A program made the translations under genes and the position numbers. The notes below the pieces were generated by a model, which saw only the letters and a program-made list of their open reading frames with translations, did not search any database and was not told where the DNA came from. Positions 9,003 to 18,342 of a stretch of DNA of 28,883 bases are shown here, one piece after another (within the stretch, counting starts at the first letter, position 1; each line of letters opens with the position of its first letter). Source of the DNA: a virus; the IMG/VR virus record IMGVR_UViG_3300045303_000104, positions 1 through 28,883 of that record. One strand, written 5' to 3'.

Positions 9003-11275
9003 ACTACAGCAATCCGAGTAACAAGGATTTCTATCGCCCGGTAGACCCGTCAAGGATCAGTGACCTTGGCGGGGCTGAACCACCCGGCTTTCTTGACAGC
9101 ATTGGCCGCAATTACGACTACGCACGTGCCGGCAGCGAATGGGCGTATCAAACGTTCATGGCAGACGCCGACGAGGCGAATACGAGGAAAGTCGAAGCAG
9201 CCGGCTTCAAGCTGGAGCCTGTCTTTCAGCTGTTGACCGAAGGTCGCAACATCGCAGCGGCGGGGACTGAGTTTCAGTCGATCATGGCGCACAACTCGCC
9301 AATGCCCGGTCCCGATGACAGATACCAAGCCGTGACAGACTTCCAGAAACGCGTTTCTGACGCAGTTACGCATAACAAAGAGGTTTTGGCCAAAGCCAAG
9401 CTTGTAGACCCGACTATCGAAACCTATGACGAAATGCACCGAAAGGTCAAAACCGGCATAGCCAGAGCGCGGACGCTGGACCCGCGCACGGGCTGGTTCA
9501 CACAGCTGGCAGCCGGGCTGATCGGCGGCACGGCAGCCATATTCAGCGGAGCCAACCCTTACGCGCCGGTTGAAGCTCTTGGGCTGGCCTTCGGTGGCGT
9601 GGGGCCAAGCACCATAGCGCGTATCGGCTCAGCCGGCGTTGTGGGAGCCGCTTTGAACGTTCTGCCACAACTGGGTGGTCAAGAGACGTTATCGCAGGCG
9701 GGCGTGCCTCTGGCCGACAGGGACATTGTTATGTCCGCTGGCCTAGGGGCGATCTTTGGCATGGGCGGGCAAGGGCTGAGCGAGTTCGCCATGGGCGCGC
9801 GTGGCAGAGCCATAGCCAACGACGCGTACGGCTTCATGAGCTTGGCCAAGCGCCAGTACAAGCGTGAAACCTTCTACGGAGCCGGCAAGGCTGAGGCTGA
9901 TCGTTTTATGGCTAGACCGCCAGCCGGGACGCCGCCAGCGGAGCCATTGCCCCCGCCGCCCCCGCCGCCACGTCAACGGCTACCTAGTGGCGTGCCGGAA
10001 GTGTTTAACCAGAACATACCGAAGCTGGCCAGAGCCGCCAACATCGTGCTGGACATGCACACGGCCACACCAGCCGGCAGGATCAGATTTGCAGAAGACT
10101 TAGACCACGTATCGCGGCAGCTGGAAGTGCTCGGGGCCAGCGTACAGGATTTCTCCGCGCCAACGCGTTCGCTGAAAGAAAGCGCGGCTGTCATACCGAC
10201 GATCAAGACGTGGCTAGGACCGGGCATAGGTGATGCAGCACCGTTGCCGGCCATGTGGCAAAGGCGTGGCAGAACTGTCTTAGATCACGCAGGCGTCAAC
10301 GAGTACGATGCGCGTCAGCTTGATCCGGGTACGTTTGCCAAATGGGACAAGGCCACTAAGGCGCTCAAAGAGGCAGAGATAGAGCTAGCCAACGCGGCCA
10401 AGTTCCGCGCGGACGCATTGGCTGGCAAGACAGAGGCACTTGACCGGCGTATAGCTGAGCTAAACAAACGCGTTGAGCGCGCACGGTCAGCGACAGGCAA
10501 GGCAGCCGCATTTGCTGAAATGGAAGCCGCGATCAAGCACCATGCTGAACTGACGACATATCGGCCGGGTGGTACCCCGCCAGTGTCGCCGACCAAAGAG
10601 CTTGACCACATAGCGCTTGGCCAACGCGTTGTGGCTTTGACTGCCAAACGTGATGAGATTTTCCCGCTTGTAGAACGCGCCATGGAGCGAGCCGATGGGG
10701 CCTTTGGCACGCCTAGCGCCCAACGGGATGCTTTCGAGGATTTCTGGCGACCGGGAGCCGAGAGCCGTATCAACAACGCGTGGCGCTATCCGCCCGGCCA
10801 CAAGCGGCCCAAGGGCAAGAAAAACGCGTATGAGGTAACTTGGCTGAAAGGTGGCAAGAGCACAGAGCAAATCTTTGCTGAGCGCAAGCTGGAGCTACCG
10901 CAAGACACGCATCCGTTGGCCAGTGAAGGCAAACCACCGGGTGAGACACAGATACAGACAGCTACGCGCGTCAACACGCTTGAGCGTAAGAGTATTGACG
11001 AAGAACGAGCCGACGCGTTCATTAAACAGACTAAGGACTTCATTGCCAGCTTGGAAGCCGTAACGAAGGAACTACCAGTACCGAAAGCCGCTGGTAAACA
11101 GCCCGTAGACCCGCTCGTGCCGTCCATGCCGGCTGGAATGACCATGGAGGATTTGCTAACAAGCAAGGGCTTTAGCGTGGCTGGCGAACGAGCCACGTTG
11201 AAAGAGGCAATGGAAGACTTGCTAGGCGATGCGGAGACGCACGCCATATTCACCAGCTGTTCAGTGAGGCCGTGA
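8999..11275 (+). CDS. Internal virion / ejection protein (middle)
   Basis: No enzyme motif is recognised in these 758 residues. The N-terminal third is helical and leads to a glycine- and alanine-rich hydrophobic stretch at about residues 164-263 (QLAAGLIGGTAAIFSGANPY, SAGLGAIFGMGGQGLSEF), the type of membrane-active segment found in podophage ejection proteins. A proline-rich linker with eight consecutive prolines follows near residue 317. Residues of about 447-520 form a strong coiled coil rich in A, E, K and R. It overlaps both neighbours by a few bases, so it is made with them. The ejection role is inferred from position and the membrane-active segment. Confidence 0.72.
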   Translation: MNYSNPSNKDFYRPVDPSRISDLGGAEPPGFLDSIGRNYDYARAGSEWAYQTFMADADEANTRKVEAAGFKLEPVFQLLTEGRNIAAAGTEFQSIMAHNSPMPGPDDRYQAVTDFQKRVSDAVTHNKEVLAKAKLVDPTIETYDEMHRKVKTGIARARTLDPRTGWFTQLAAGLIGGTAAIFSGANPYAPVEALGLAFGGVGPSTIARIGSAGVVGAALNVLPQLGGQETLSQAGVPLADRDIVMSAGLGAIFGMGGQGLSEFAMGARGRAIANDAYGFMSLAKRQYKRETFYGAGKAEADRFMARPPAGTPPAEPLPPPPPPPRQRLPSGVPEVFNQNIPKLARAANIVLDMHTATPAGRIRFAEDLDHVSRQLEVLGASVQDFSAPTRSLKESAAVIPTIKTWLGPGIGDAAPLPAMWQRRGRTVLDHAGVNEYDARQLDPGTFAKWDKATKALKEAEIELANAAKFRADALAGKTEALDRRIAELNKRVERARSATGKAAAFAEMEAAIKHHAELTTYRPGGTPPVSPTKELDHIALGQRVVALTAKRDEIFPLVERAMERADGAFGTPSAQRDAFEDFWRPGAESRINNAWRYPPGHKRPKGKKNAYEVTWLKGGKSTEQIFAERKLELPQDTHPLASEGKPPGETQIQTATRVNTLERKSIDEERADAFIKQTKDFIASLEAVTKELPVPKAAGKQPVDPLVPSMPAGMTMEDLLTSKGFSVAGERATLKEAMEDLLGDAETHAIFTSCSVRP

Positions 11276-13803
11276 TGGCTAAGAAAGCAAAAGGTAGCGG
11301 CGACAAGTTTCTTGATTGCTTGCTCGAAGGCATCGAGAAAGTGCAGGGCTTCGGCAAGACGAAAGTCAGCTTGGCCAAGGACGAGTACCTTCGTCAAGTT
11401 GAATTTAACCAAGAGAATGGTCAAGGGCTGAACGACGCGCGTATCGACGCCATGACGTTTGTACAGACCGCGTTGGAACAGACGAAGCTGGCCAAACAGA
11501 ATTCCATACGCGCAACTGCCAACAAGGTCAGCGAAGCCAACGCGCGGTTTGACGAAGCTGACACCATCCGGCTGCCGTGGCTCAAGAACACGCCGGCTGT
11601 GCGCGCATACCACGCATTGCGTACGATGCTCGAACAGGACCCGCGTATGAAGAAAACAGGCGAGCATAACTTTGTGGCAGAGGTCGAAGTAGCCAAGAAC
11701 AATATGTTTCGCATGTTGCGGGACCAGATTGACGAATTCAGCAAGAACTGGCTAGGCCAGCGGCGCGGCTCTGTGACCGATGCGGACATAGCCGACGAGA
11801 TTATCAGACCCGGCAGTACTGTCAGCCAAGTGGCCAAGGACATAGCCAAGTCGCTGGAGGAAATCGGCAAGTATCACAATTCAGAGCTAAATCTGCATGG
11901 TGTGACGATCAAGCGTCTAGCCGGCGAACTACCATTTCACCCGATTGGGGCCAAGCTGGTCAACGTACCGGAATTTGTTTCCGACATAAAGCAGGGCATC
12001 GACTGGGCCAAGTCAGGCGCGGGGCGGTACATCCGGCCGGCAGAGCGCGACGAGTTCTTGGAAGCATATGCCAAGGCTGTGCAGCGGGGCGATTTCAACA
12101 AGTTTCCAGACAAGTTCCGGCCGTACGAGTACACAGGTGGTGAATTCGCACGTGACTTCCACAATGACCGTTTCATTCAGTTCAAGGACGGCAAGAGCTA
12201 CGCCGACATGGTAGCCAAGTACATGGACGGCGGAATGCTACAGACGACCACGCACAGCATTGAGAAGATGGCGCACAATCTCGGCGTGGTCAAAATCTTC
12301 GGACCAAGCCCAAGTCATACGTCAAAGCTGTTTCGCGAAATGGCAGCTGATCGGGCTGGCGACAAGGCAGTCGCGGCTGGTCAACCACCGTCAAATCGGT
12401 ATCTGCGCCGGTATCAGGCCATGGAAGACATTGCTCTCCGCCGCAATCCAATCGACCCGGAAAGCCGGCTAGGCCAGTTTGTCGAAGGCACTGGCAACAT
12501 GATGACGGCTGCCATGCTGAGCCAAGCATCGTGGCTGAGCATACCGGGCGACATAGCCACGACCATGGCTAATCGCATGGCCAACAACGAGCCAATACTA
12601 CGGATCATGTCGGCATGGCCAGAGGCGTTCATACGCATCAAATGGTCGCGGCGCGAAGCACTGGCGGCTGGTCACGCGTCTTCGGAATTCACAGCCAACA
12701 GCGTAGCGTCTTCGCGCTATGGCGTCATGGCTGAGTACGGTCCATGGATACCGAGGTACATAGCTGACAAGGCTATGCGGCTTAATTTTATGAACCGGGG
12801 CTTCGACGCCATGCGCGGGGCCGACAGTCGTTTGCGGTCAATGAGCCTGTATGAGCAACGGACCCTTGCGTTCAAAGACGTGCGTGAGCGCGTCATGCTG
12901 GAGCGCAACGGTATCACTGAGGCCGAATGGAAACGTACAACGGAAGTAATGGAGAAACACGTTTATCGGCCAGCTGACGACATAACCATGTTCCGGCCAA
13001 TGGATCATTTCGACAGCCTAGGCTCAGACTTGGCGCACAAGTGGCAGCGCATGTTCTATAACGAGAGCCGGCGTAGCGTGATCGAGAACACGATTGAAGC
13101 GCGGGCCATGATGACCGGGGCAACGCGCGCGGATACGCTGACAGGCGCAGTGCTGGCATCGTTCGCCAAGTTTCACGGCTACCCGACAACGTTCTTTCTC
13201 GGCATGGCGCGGGCCGCACTGGCAACCGATACACCGCTGGCAACCACCAAGATGCTGGCGCGTACGGGGCTGATGGTCACGGTCGCGGCAGCCATGGGCA
13301 TACAGGCCAAGCAATTCTGGCAAGGCAAGGAATTCTACGATCCGCGTGACGTGGACTTCTGGATGAAAGCCAGCATGTCAGGCGGGGCATTCAGTATGTG
13401 GGGCGACTTTGTTACAGGCGCAATGCGTGCTGACAGCGCAACGACCATCGTCAAAGGTATGGCCGGGCCGTATGCACAGATGGTAGGCGATGCTTTTGAA
13501 GTAACGCTAGGGTCAGCCTTCCAAGCGTTGGAGATTGGCGAGCATTCCGGCAAGTGGACGGCGGGCAAGGCTGGCGTGGAGCTAGTTGACTTCATGCGTA
13601 AGTATATGATACCAGAGACGTTCTTTGTCGCGCCGATCATGCAACGCGATATTCTTGAGCCGTTCCAAGATTGGCTAAGCCCGGATACGATGGCACACCG
13701 ATACAAATCGCAGAAGGGCTTTGCAGCGGCAGCCGGCACACCGTTCAAGCCCGGTATGGGGCCGGGCTCACTCAACCCGTTGCCAATTGACCTTGGGAGC
13801 TAG
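11275..13803 (+). CDS. Internal virion / ejection protein (distal)
   Basis: The ATG at 11275 overlaps the preceding TGA (TGATG) and has GAGG at 11266-11269, five bases away; an in-frame GTG at 11272 is less well spaced. The product is 842 residues, mostly helical. The central part ([38 protein letters not shown]) and the later [19 protein letters not shown] resemble the C-terminal region of large T7 gp16-like ejection proteins. A hydrophobic segment near residues 660-680 could cross a membrane. No catalytic motif is seen; the transglycosylase function sits on the protein two genes upstream. The role in forming the trans-envelope DNA channel is inferred. Confidence 0.73.
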   Translation: MAKKAKGSGDKFLDCLLEGIEKVQGFGKTKVSLAKDEYLRQVEFNQENGQGLNDARIDAMTFVQTALEQTKLAKQNSIRATANKVSEANARFDEADTIRLPWLKNTPAVRAYHALRTMLEQDPRMKKTGEHNFVAEVEVAKNNMFRMLRDQIDEFSKNWLGQRRGSVTDADIADEIIRPGSTVSQVAKDIAKSLEEIGKYHNSELNLHGVTIKRLAGELPFHPIGAKLVNVPEFVSDIKQGIDWAKSGAGRYIRPAERDEFLEAYAKAVQRGDFNKFPDKFRPYEYTGGEFARDFHNDRFIQFKDGKSYADMVAKYMDGGMLQTTTHSIEKMAHNLGVVKIFGPSPSHTSKLFREMAADRAGDKAVAAGQPPSNRYLRRYQAMEDIALRRNPIDPESRLGQFVEGTGNMMTAAMLSQASWLSIPGDIATTMANRMANNEPILRIMSAWPEAFIRIKWSRREALAAGHASSEFTANSVASSRYGVMAEYGPWIPRYIADKAMRLNFMNRGFDAMRGADSRLRSMSLYEQRTLAFKDVRERVMLERNGITEAEWKRTTEVMEKHVYRPADDITMFRPMDHFDSLGSDLAHKWQRMFYNESRRSVIENTIEARAMMTGATRADTLTGAVLASFAKFHGYPTTFFLGMARAALATDTPLATTKMLARTGLMVTVAAAMGIQAKQFWQGKEFYDPRDVDFWMKASMSGGAFSMWGDFVTGAMRADSATTIVKGMAGPYAQMVGDAFEVTLGSAFQALEIGEHSGKWTAGKAGVELVDFMRKYMIPETFFVAPIMQRDILEPFQDWLSPDTMAHRYKSQKGFAAAAGTPFKPGMGPGSLNPLPIDLGS

Positions 13804-13805
13804 CC

Positions 13806-15905
13806 ATGTCTGTTCCGGCGACCATTGTTGAGCAGCAATTTACGAATGTAGTGGTCAATGTGCCTTTGGCTGTGGGCATTCAGACCAGTGGTTTGCCGGC
13901 TGATATATTTGTATTTTACGGTGCTGGACGGCTGTTAGCCATACAAGGCGTTGACTACACGATTGACTGGGCTGGCAACAACCCCGCGCAACCGGGTGAC
14001 AACCTAGCACTATTCAACTTCACGCCTCTTGCGCCATTGTTGACTAAGATAGCGACAGACGGAACCAACGTCGTTTACGTCACACGTCTCTTGCCGCTGA
14101 CCAGCGATTTTGACTACGTATCCTCGCAGATACGTGAGAAGATCGTCAGCGAATTTGATCGCGTATGGATGGCTACGCAACAGCTGGATTTTCAGCTAGG
14201 CGACCAAGCGTCAGCCGAAGACAGTGCAATTGCGGCAGCTGTCAGTGCGGGGGAGGCAGCGGCTAGCGCAGCGGCAGCACTGACCAGCAAGAACGCGGCG
14301 GCAGCAAGTGCCACGGCAGCGGCAGGGAGCGCCACCAGTGCGGCCGGCAGTGCAACCACGGCTGCCACGCAAGCCGGCAACGCGGCTACGTCAGCCACGG
14401 CAGCGGCGGGCTCGGCGACCACGGCAACGACGCAAGCCGGCATCGCCACGACGCAGGCTGGCAACGCGGCCACAAGTGCGGCAGCGGCTCTGACCAGCAA
14501 GAACAATGCAGCCACGTCAGAAACGAATGCGGCAGGCTCGGCGACGGCAGCGGCGGGGAGTGCTACAGCCGCGTCAGGATCAGCTACGGCAGCATCCGGC
14601 TCAGCTACGGCGGCAGCTGGCTCGGCTACGGCAGCCAACAATTCGGCAGTAGCGGCAGCCGCCAGCGCAGCGTCAATCGTGACTGGCACTTCCGGCCACA
14701 CCATCCCGTATCTTGACGGTGTGAACACGTGGTCGGGCGCACAGACTATATCCCTGACGGCTACAGGGACAGCGTTCACGATACAGACGAACGAGCCTAG
14801 CGCGGTTGGCGGGCCGAACCTCGATATGACGAGGCTAAGTGCCAGCCCGGCCGTCAATGACTCGATTGCTAACATACGTATGATTGGACAAAGCTCAACA
14901 GGCGTGACACGAGCTTATGTCCAATTCATTGCGAGCATCCTTGATCCGGCTAACACGGCTGAGAACAGCCAACTTCAGATCAATAACTATGTGGCCGGCG
15001 CATTCACTGCGCAGTTTACGATGGCAGCCGGTATCCTTTTAGGTGCGGCAGCTGGCGGGGCCAAAGGCACAGGTACACTTAACGCCACTCAGCTGTACGA
15101 AGCCGGCGTCAGCATATCTGCGAAATACCGGCCTATCGCTGACTACTTTAACACGGGGCAATTATTTGGGCTGACGCTATCGAATGATCCTACTGACGCT
15201 GTGAACGACATTGGCATAACGACTGGCAACGCCAGAAGCGACGATGATACAACTGACATGGTACTGGCCGGCGCATTGATCAAGCGCTTAGACGCCGCTT
15301 GGTCAGTTGGCAATAACGGCGGTATGCTGGCCACTGGCGGAGCTATCGCGAACACGACATACCATATATTCTTGATCAAACGCCCCGATACCGGGGTGGT
15401 TGACATAGCCGCTGACAATAGCGTGACCGGCGCAAACATCGCAGCCAATACGAATGCCGCGTACACGAAGAAACGACGCATTGGCTCGATAGTCCGCACA
15501 GCCGGCAATATTAAGGCGTTCAAACAGGAAGGCGACAGGTTTAGGTGGCTCAATCCTGTGGCTGACATAAGCGCAACAAATCCCGGCACAGCCGCAGTCA
15601 CGCGCACGCTGACTTTGCCGACAGGCATAGTAATACAGGCTGACATAGCTATCGGGGTTTTTGGCGTGACAAGTGGGTCAATCAACGCACTTGTAACCGC
15701 GTTGGACGAAACAGACACCACACCATCAGGTACGTTTTTCTCTGTAATTGTCGGCAACACGACAGTGAGGTACGGCAGCGGCATTCAGTCTGTAAAAACA
15801 AATACATCCGCGCAAGTCAGATCACGTCAAGACGCAAGTGGTGCTAGCGACGTGTTCTCTATAACCACGTTTGGCTGGACTGACGGCAGAGGGAGATTAA
15901 GCTAA
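13806..15905 (+). CDS. Tail fibre with alanine-rich heptad shaft
   Basis: The 699-residue protein has an N-terminal domain of about 140 residues ([25 protein letters not shown], then a helix with [13 protein letters not shown]) typical of podophage fibre attachment domains. Residues of about 148-295 are built of seven-residue A-G-S-A-T-A-A-like repeats, a trimeric coiled shaft. A middle part follows, then a C-terminal region with [14 protein letters not shown] and [11 protein letters not shown] that recurs in many phage tail proteins. GGGAG at 13795-13799 is the ribosome site. It has no clear intramolecular chaperone or lyase motif. The C-terminal part should carry receptor binding, by analogy. 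The stop overlaps the next start as TAATG. Confidence 0.85.
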   Translation: MSVPATIVEQQFTNVVVNVPLAVGIQTSGLPADIFVFYGAGRLLAIQGVDYTIDWAGNNPAQPGDNLALFNFTPLAPLLTKIATDGTNVVYVTRLLPLTSDFDYVSSQIREKIVSEFDRVWMATQQLDFQLGDQASAEDSAIAAAVSAGEAAASAAAALTSKNAAAASATAAAGSATSAAGSATTAATQAGNAATSATAAAGSATTATTQAGIATTQAGNAATSAAAALTSKNNAATSETNAAGSATAAAGSATAASGSATAASGSATAAAGSATAANNSAVAAAASAASIVTGTSGHTIPYLDGVNTWSGAQTISLTATGTAFTIQTNEPSAVGGPNLDMTRLSASPAVNDSIANIRMIGQSSTGVTRAYVQFIASILDPANTAENSQLQINNYVAGAFTAQFTMAAGILLGAAAGGAKGTGTLNATQLYEAGVSISAKYRPIADYFNTGQLFGLTLSNDPTDAVNDIGITTGNARSDDDTTDMVLAGALIKRLDAAWSVGNNGGMLATGGAIANTTYHIFLIKRPDTGVVDIAADNSVTGANIAANTNAAYTKKRRIGSIVRTAGNIKAFKQEGDRFRWLNPVADISATNPGTAAVTRTLTLPTGIVIQADIAIGVFGVTSGSINALVTALDETDTTPSGTFFSVIVGNTTVRYGSGIQSVKTNTSAQVRSRQDASGASDVFSITTFGWTDGRGRLS
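14236..14685 (+). repeat. Degenerate 21-bp repeats encoding the fibre shaft
   Basis: The segment consists of imperfect 21-base units encoding heptads such as AGSATAA and TQAGNAA. The 15-base word CTGACCAGCAAGAAC occurs at 14280-14294 and again at 14490-14504, exactly 210 bases or ten heptads apart, which indicates expansion by block duplication. The frame stays open throughout. Confidence 0.85.
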
Positions 15906-16213
15906 TGGCATTCGTTCAACGCAATGGTGGTAATCAGGTCATCGGCGTGTTTGCCAACAAGCAACCGGGTGTGGCAGAGGAAGAGTTGGCTGATGACCAC
16001 CCGGAGGTCGCAGCCTTCCGATCAAAGCTGTTCAGCGACGATCCGCGTAAGGCCGCGATCAAAGCGGAAGCAAACGTTATCGACATGGCCGACCGTATCA
16101 AGAACGCGACCGGCGCGCAGATTGACACTTGGTTCCAGAACAACGTAACCACGCTAGCCCAAGCTCGGGTGGTTTTGGCCACGTTAACCAAGATACTGGC
16201 AACGCGTTTGTGA
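15905..16213 (+). CDS. Small post-fibre protein, unknown function
   Basis: This 102-residue protein begins on the last base of the fibre stop codon (TAATG). It has a beta-like N-terminus (QVIGVFANKQPGVAEEELADDHPEV) and a helical C-terminus with the phrase IDTWFQNNVTTLAQARVVLATLTKIL. Similar short proteins commonly follow phage tail fibre genes, and the phrase about N-N-V-T-x-L-A-Q-A-R recurs there. A role as fibre assembly chaperone is possible, though unproven. It has no signal peptide or membrane segment. Confidence 0.75.
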   Translation: MAFVQRNGGNQVIGVFANKQPGVAEEELADDHPEVAAFRSKLFSDDPRKAAIKAEANVIDMADRIKNATGAQIDTWFQNNVTTLAQARVVLATLTKILATRL

Positions 16214-16398
16214 GAACGAGCGGCATACGTGGGCTGATAGTACTGATCATCATAAGCACGATCTGTCTAGCTATCTTGACGGTCGTGGTGGCAGGGATAT
16301 TCGGTATCAAGGTCAGTCCCGAAGCGCGCGATGCGATCATAGCTCTAGCCGGCACATTGGTGGGAATGGTTGTCGGTTATCTAGCGAAGGAAAGGTGA
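16210..16398 (+). CDS. Small two-helix membrane protein, holin candidate
   Basis: I place the start at the GTG of 16210, overlapping the previous stop as GTGA, because an upstream ATG at 16129 would force an 85-base overlap and add a hydrophilic tail. The 62-residue product has a hydrophobic helix at about 8-28 (GLIVLIIISTICLAILTVVV) and a second at about 43-60 (AIIALAGTLVGMVVGYL), and ends in K-E-R. Two helices and position in front of the endolysin suit a class II holin, which would release or activate the endolysin at the inner membrane. The assignment rests on topology and context only. Confidence 0.62.
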   Translation: MRTSGIRGLIVLIIISTICLAILTVVVAGIFGIKVSPEARDAIIALAGTLVGMVVGYLAKER

Positions 16399-16400
16399 CA

Positions 16401-16727
16401 ATGGCAACGCTGTCGATTGATCCGGGGACCATAACCGGACTGATCTCTCTAGTAACATCAGTTGCTACCGCTGTGGTGACAGTCATTGTGGCTGTGAGGC
16501 AGACGACCACCAATCGCGTTATACGACGCGTTGAAGTCCAATCCAATTCGATGAGCGAGCGTTTGCAGGAGACAGCTTACGGCAAGGGCAAGGCCGAAGA
16601 ACAAGTCAAGGCAGCGGCGGCAGTCATAACGCAGGCAGCATCGAACCAAGCCGTACCCAAGCCATCAGAGCCCCTTGTCGAAGCAGTCGCCAAACACATA
16701 GAGAAGAAAATAGTCGGTACGCCATGA
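16401..16727 (+). CDS. Membrane-anchored lysis cassette protein (holin or inner spanin-like)
   Basis: The ATG at 16401 follows the purine-rich site GAAGGAAAGG (16386-16395) by five bases and is preferred over an in-frame GTG at 16395. The 108-residue protein has one N-terminal membrane helix (about 9-31, GLISLVTSVATAVVTVIVAV) and then a long charged helix likely to form a coiled coil (RRVEVQSNSMSERLQETAYG, EEQVKAAAAVITQAA). One anchor plus a soluble coiled coil is the layout of an inner-membrane spanin, although a holin-like role cannot be excluded. It overlaps the next gene by ATGA. Confidence 0.6.
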   Translation: MATLSIDPGTITGLISLVTSVATAVVTVIVAVRQTTTNRVIRRVEVQSNSMSERLQETAYGKGKAEEQVKAAAAVITQAASNQAVPKPSEPLVEAVAKHIEKKIVGTP

Positions 16728-17149
16728 AGTTTGTATTTCTAGCACTGTGCCTGTACGCGACCGGAGCCTATGGCGCGTCCATGGACTACTGTAGGCCCTA
16801 CGCGGCACAGACAAGTCAGTTACTTGTGACCTATGCGTGGAACCGGGCTTACACGTACTGTCTCAACCAAGACATAGACCCATTGGTGCCTGAGACACGC
16901 GAAGGCGCGTTTGATATAATTTCGCCCACGCCAGCCACGCCCATTCCGCCCATGCGCGCCGAACGCGTTGGCGACGTACCGGCGACAGGACCACTTGATA
17001 CTGAGACTACGGGCGAAAGCGGGTTTACCCCGCATTCCAAAGAGTGGGACGCGTACTGCAAGAAACATTGGCCAGCATCGTTCAGAGCAAAAGATGGGAC
17101 CGTGATCCGACATGGAAGCAAACGAAAGCGTACTCCCTGCCCTGCCTAA
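16724..17149 (+). CDS. Secreted cysteine-containing lysis cassette protein
   Basis: The 141-residue product begins with a plausible signal peptide (MKFVFLALCLYATGAYG, cleavage likely before AS). Four cysteines remain in the mature part: two early (DYC, TYC, 23 residues apart) and two late (AYC, TPC), which could form disulphides in the periplasm. The linker is proline-rich (SPTPATPIPPM) and the C-terminus is basic (GSKRKRTPC). There is no lipobox, so it is not an ordinary outer-membrane spanin. Position between membrane proteins and endolysin suggests a part in lysis or superinfection control. The function is not known. Confidence 0.68.
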   Translation: MKFVFLALCLYATGAYGASMDYCRPYAAQTSQLLVTYAWNRAYTYCLNQDIDPLVPETREGAFDIISPTPATPIPPMRAERVGDVPATGPLDTETTGESGFTPHSKEWDAYCKKHWPASFRAKDGTVIRHGSKRKRTPCPA

Positions 17150-17324
17150 TCGGCGGGCTGCCGCAGCGCTGTGCGCGGCCAAGCGAACGTGCAAGCTCTA
17201 CAAGGGGCAGACAGGTTGCTCCTGTGACCGTGGGCATCCGTGTACGGCTGTGGCCTTGTGGGGCGACATAGCGGCAGCGGTGGTGCTCGGCCTTGAACGT
17301 GAAGGCTACCTAAAACTGGAGTGA
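17112..17324 (+). CDS. Small cysteine-rich protein, unknown function
   Basis: A 70-residue frame begins 38 bases before the previous stop and ends seven bases before the endolysin ATG, filling a gap that would otherwise be empty. Five cysteines cluster in the middle (C-x5-C, then GCSCDRGHPC), followed by a helix (ALWGDIAAAVVLGLERE). This could bind a metal or form disulphides, but no signal peptide is seen. The ribosome site is weak and the overlap is larger than usual for this genome, so the call is tentative. Confidence 0.5.
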   Translation: MEANESVLPALPNRRAAAALCAAKRTCKLYKGQTGCSCDRGHPCTAVALWGDIAAAVVLGLEREGYLKLE

Positions 17325-17331
17325 ATGACCA

Positions 17332-18036
17332 ATGGCTAAAAGCTGGAAGGAAATACAGGAGCAACTGATATTCCTAGGCTATGACCTAGGACCGGATGGC
17401 GCGGACGGCTATCCGGGACAATACACCAAGGCGGCTGTCAGCGCATTCAAAGAGGCTAACGGTTTGCCCAACGTGTACCCCGGCACGGTTGGCCCCAAGA
17501 CGTTGGCCGCGCTGTTCCCCGACGAGAAGCAGGACCCGCCAGCGTTGATCGTGGCCACGCCATGGATAGCGGTCGGGCTCGAAAAGCGTGGGCTCATGGA
17601 GACAGGCAAGGACAAGCCAGAGCTTGTCAAGTTCCTGAAATCAGACGGCGAGAGTGTCGGCGACCCGGCCAAGATACCGTGGTGTGGCGACTTTGTACAA
17701 ACGTGTTTGGCACTGACACTTCCGAATGAGCCACTGCCACGCAATCCGTACTGGGCTCGTAATTGGGGCAAGTGGGGCGTGGAGTGTAAGCCCACATTTG
17801 GAGCCGTGGTGGTGTTCTCACGTGGCAGCGCCGGTCACGTGGCGTTCATCATGGGCGAGAGCCGGAACCAAGCTAATTGGATTATCCTTGGCGGCAATCA
17901 ATCCAACCGGATCAGCGTAGTAGCCAAGAGCAAGGAAAACACGTTGGCCATACGCTGGCCAGCGACGTTGGCTCTACCGACAGTAAGACTTCCTAGGACC
18001 GACGTGGGCGGGGCTCTGTCCATCGACGAAGCGTAG
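17332..18036 (+). CDS. Endolysin: peptidoglycan-binding domain plus NlpC/P60-like domain
   Basis: Residues of about 4-60 (WKEIQEQLIFLGYDLGPDG, TKAAVSAFKEANGL, VGPKTLAALF) form a peptidoglycan-binding type 1 domain. Residues of about 75-210 match the TIGR02594-type cysteine peptidase/amidase family: the likely nucleophile C118 lies in PWCGDFVQ, the likely histidine H169 in GHVAFI, and GGNQSNRISV follows. At 234 residues it is normal for a modular phage endolysin. No signal peptide is present, so it needs the nearby holin candidates for export. GGAG at 17318-17321 is the ribosome site. It is the last gene of the plus-strand operon and faces the minus-strand operon across a hairpin. Confidence 0.88.
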   Translation: MAKSWKEIQEQLIFLGYDLGPDGADGYPGQYTKAAVSAFKEANGLPNVYPGTVGPKTLAALFPDEKQDPPALIVATPWIAVGLEKRGLMETGKDKPELVKFLKSDGESVGDPAKIPWCGDFVQTCLALTLPNEPLPRNPYWARNWGKWGVECKPTFGAVVVFSRGSAGHVAFIMGESRNQANWIILGGNQSNRISVVAKSKENTLAIRWPATLALPTVRLPRTDVGGALSIDEA

Positions 18037-18082
18037 CCAACACGTTTCCTGTGTGATCCTGAGAGCCAGGCACAAACTCACA

Positions 18083-18115
18083 GGGAGCCCCGCCAGAGCG
18101 TTTTGCGGGGCTCCC
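18083..18115. terminator. GC-rich hairpin between convergent operons, probable bidirectional terminator
   Basis: GGGAGCCCCGC (18083-18093) pairs perfectly with GCGGGGCTCCC (18105-18115) around an 11-base loop. It lies between the endolysin stop (18036) and the stop of the minus-strand membrane protein (18142), where both transcripts end. Neither side has a good U tract (CCCTCC on plus, TGTGAGTTTG on minus), so it may rely on stem strength or help in 3' end stability. Confidence 0.65.
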
Positions 18116-18141
18116 CCTCCCGGAGCACGTCGATCACGCGT

Positions 18142-18342
18142 TCAGCGTGGCGTAGGCCCCGCCCCGCTCGATCTCGCCGGCTCCAGCGGAAGCGAGTAGA
18201 TCGCGGAGAGCGAGCCCCCAACGATCCCGACGATTGCCGCCAAGAGCATCGCGACCACGAGAGCCATCAGCAAGTCTGACGTGCGGTTGCTGTGTCGCCG
18301 CTGTTGCTGCACAGCCTTGATATACTCGTCATTTGACAGCAT
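18142..18342 (-). CDS. Small single-pass membrane protein, unknown function
   Basis: The 66-residue product has a polar, basic N-terminus (NDEYIKAVQQQRRHSNRTSD), one strong membrane helix at about 24-48 (LLMALVVAMLLAAIVGIVGGSL) and a short C-terminal tail. The start overlaps the end of the HAD gene by 14 bases and is preceded by GGGTGGTCAACA, which contains a usable GGTGG site. It is the last gene of the minus-strand operon. Its 3' part lies in unusually GC-rich DNA. No function is recognised. Confidence 0.6.
   Translation of the reverse strand: MLSNDEYIKAVQQQRRHSNRTSDLLMALVVAMLLAAIVGIVGGSLSAIYSLPLEPARSSGAGPTPR

Noticed and set aside
10786-11667. Long minus-strand frame of 293 codons
   Set aside because: It runs antisense across the junction of two ejection protein genes that have clear coding character, and has no ribosome site or recognisable domain.
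14192-14875. Minus-strand alanine/valine-rich frame of 227 codons
   Set aside because: It is the complement of the fibre shaft repeats; low complexity keeps the opposite frame open.
15143-15784. Minus-strand frame of 213 codons under the fibre C-terminus
   Set aside because: It is antisense to a well-supported gene and lacks a start signal or domain.
16129-16209. Upstream ATG extension of the small membrane protein
   Set aside because: It would overlap the previous gene by 85 bases and add a hydrophilic segment; the GTG at 16210 gives the tight overlap typical of this genome.
18068-18088. Resemblance of ACTCACAGGGAG to a T7-type promoter core
   Set aside because: Three central bases are missing relative to the T7 consensus, no RNA polymerase gene is seen in the window and no second copy is found at gene starts.
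18037-18141. Possible small RNA or tRNA in the junction
   Set aside because: The only structure seen is the terminator hairpin; no cloverleaf or tRNA-like arms can be drawn.
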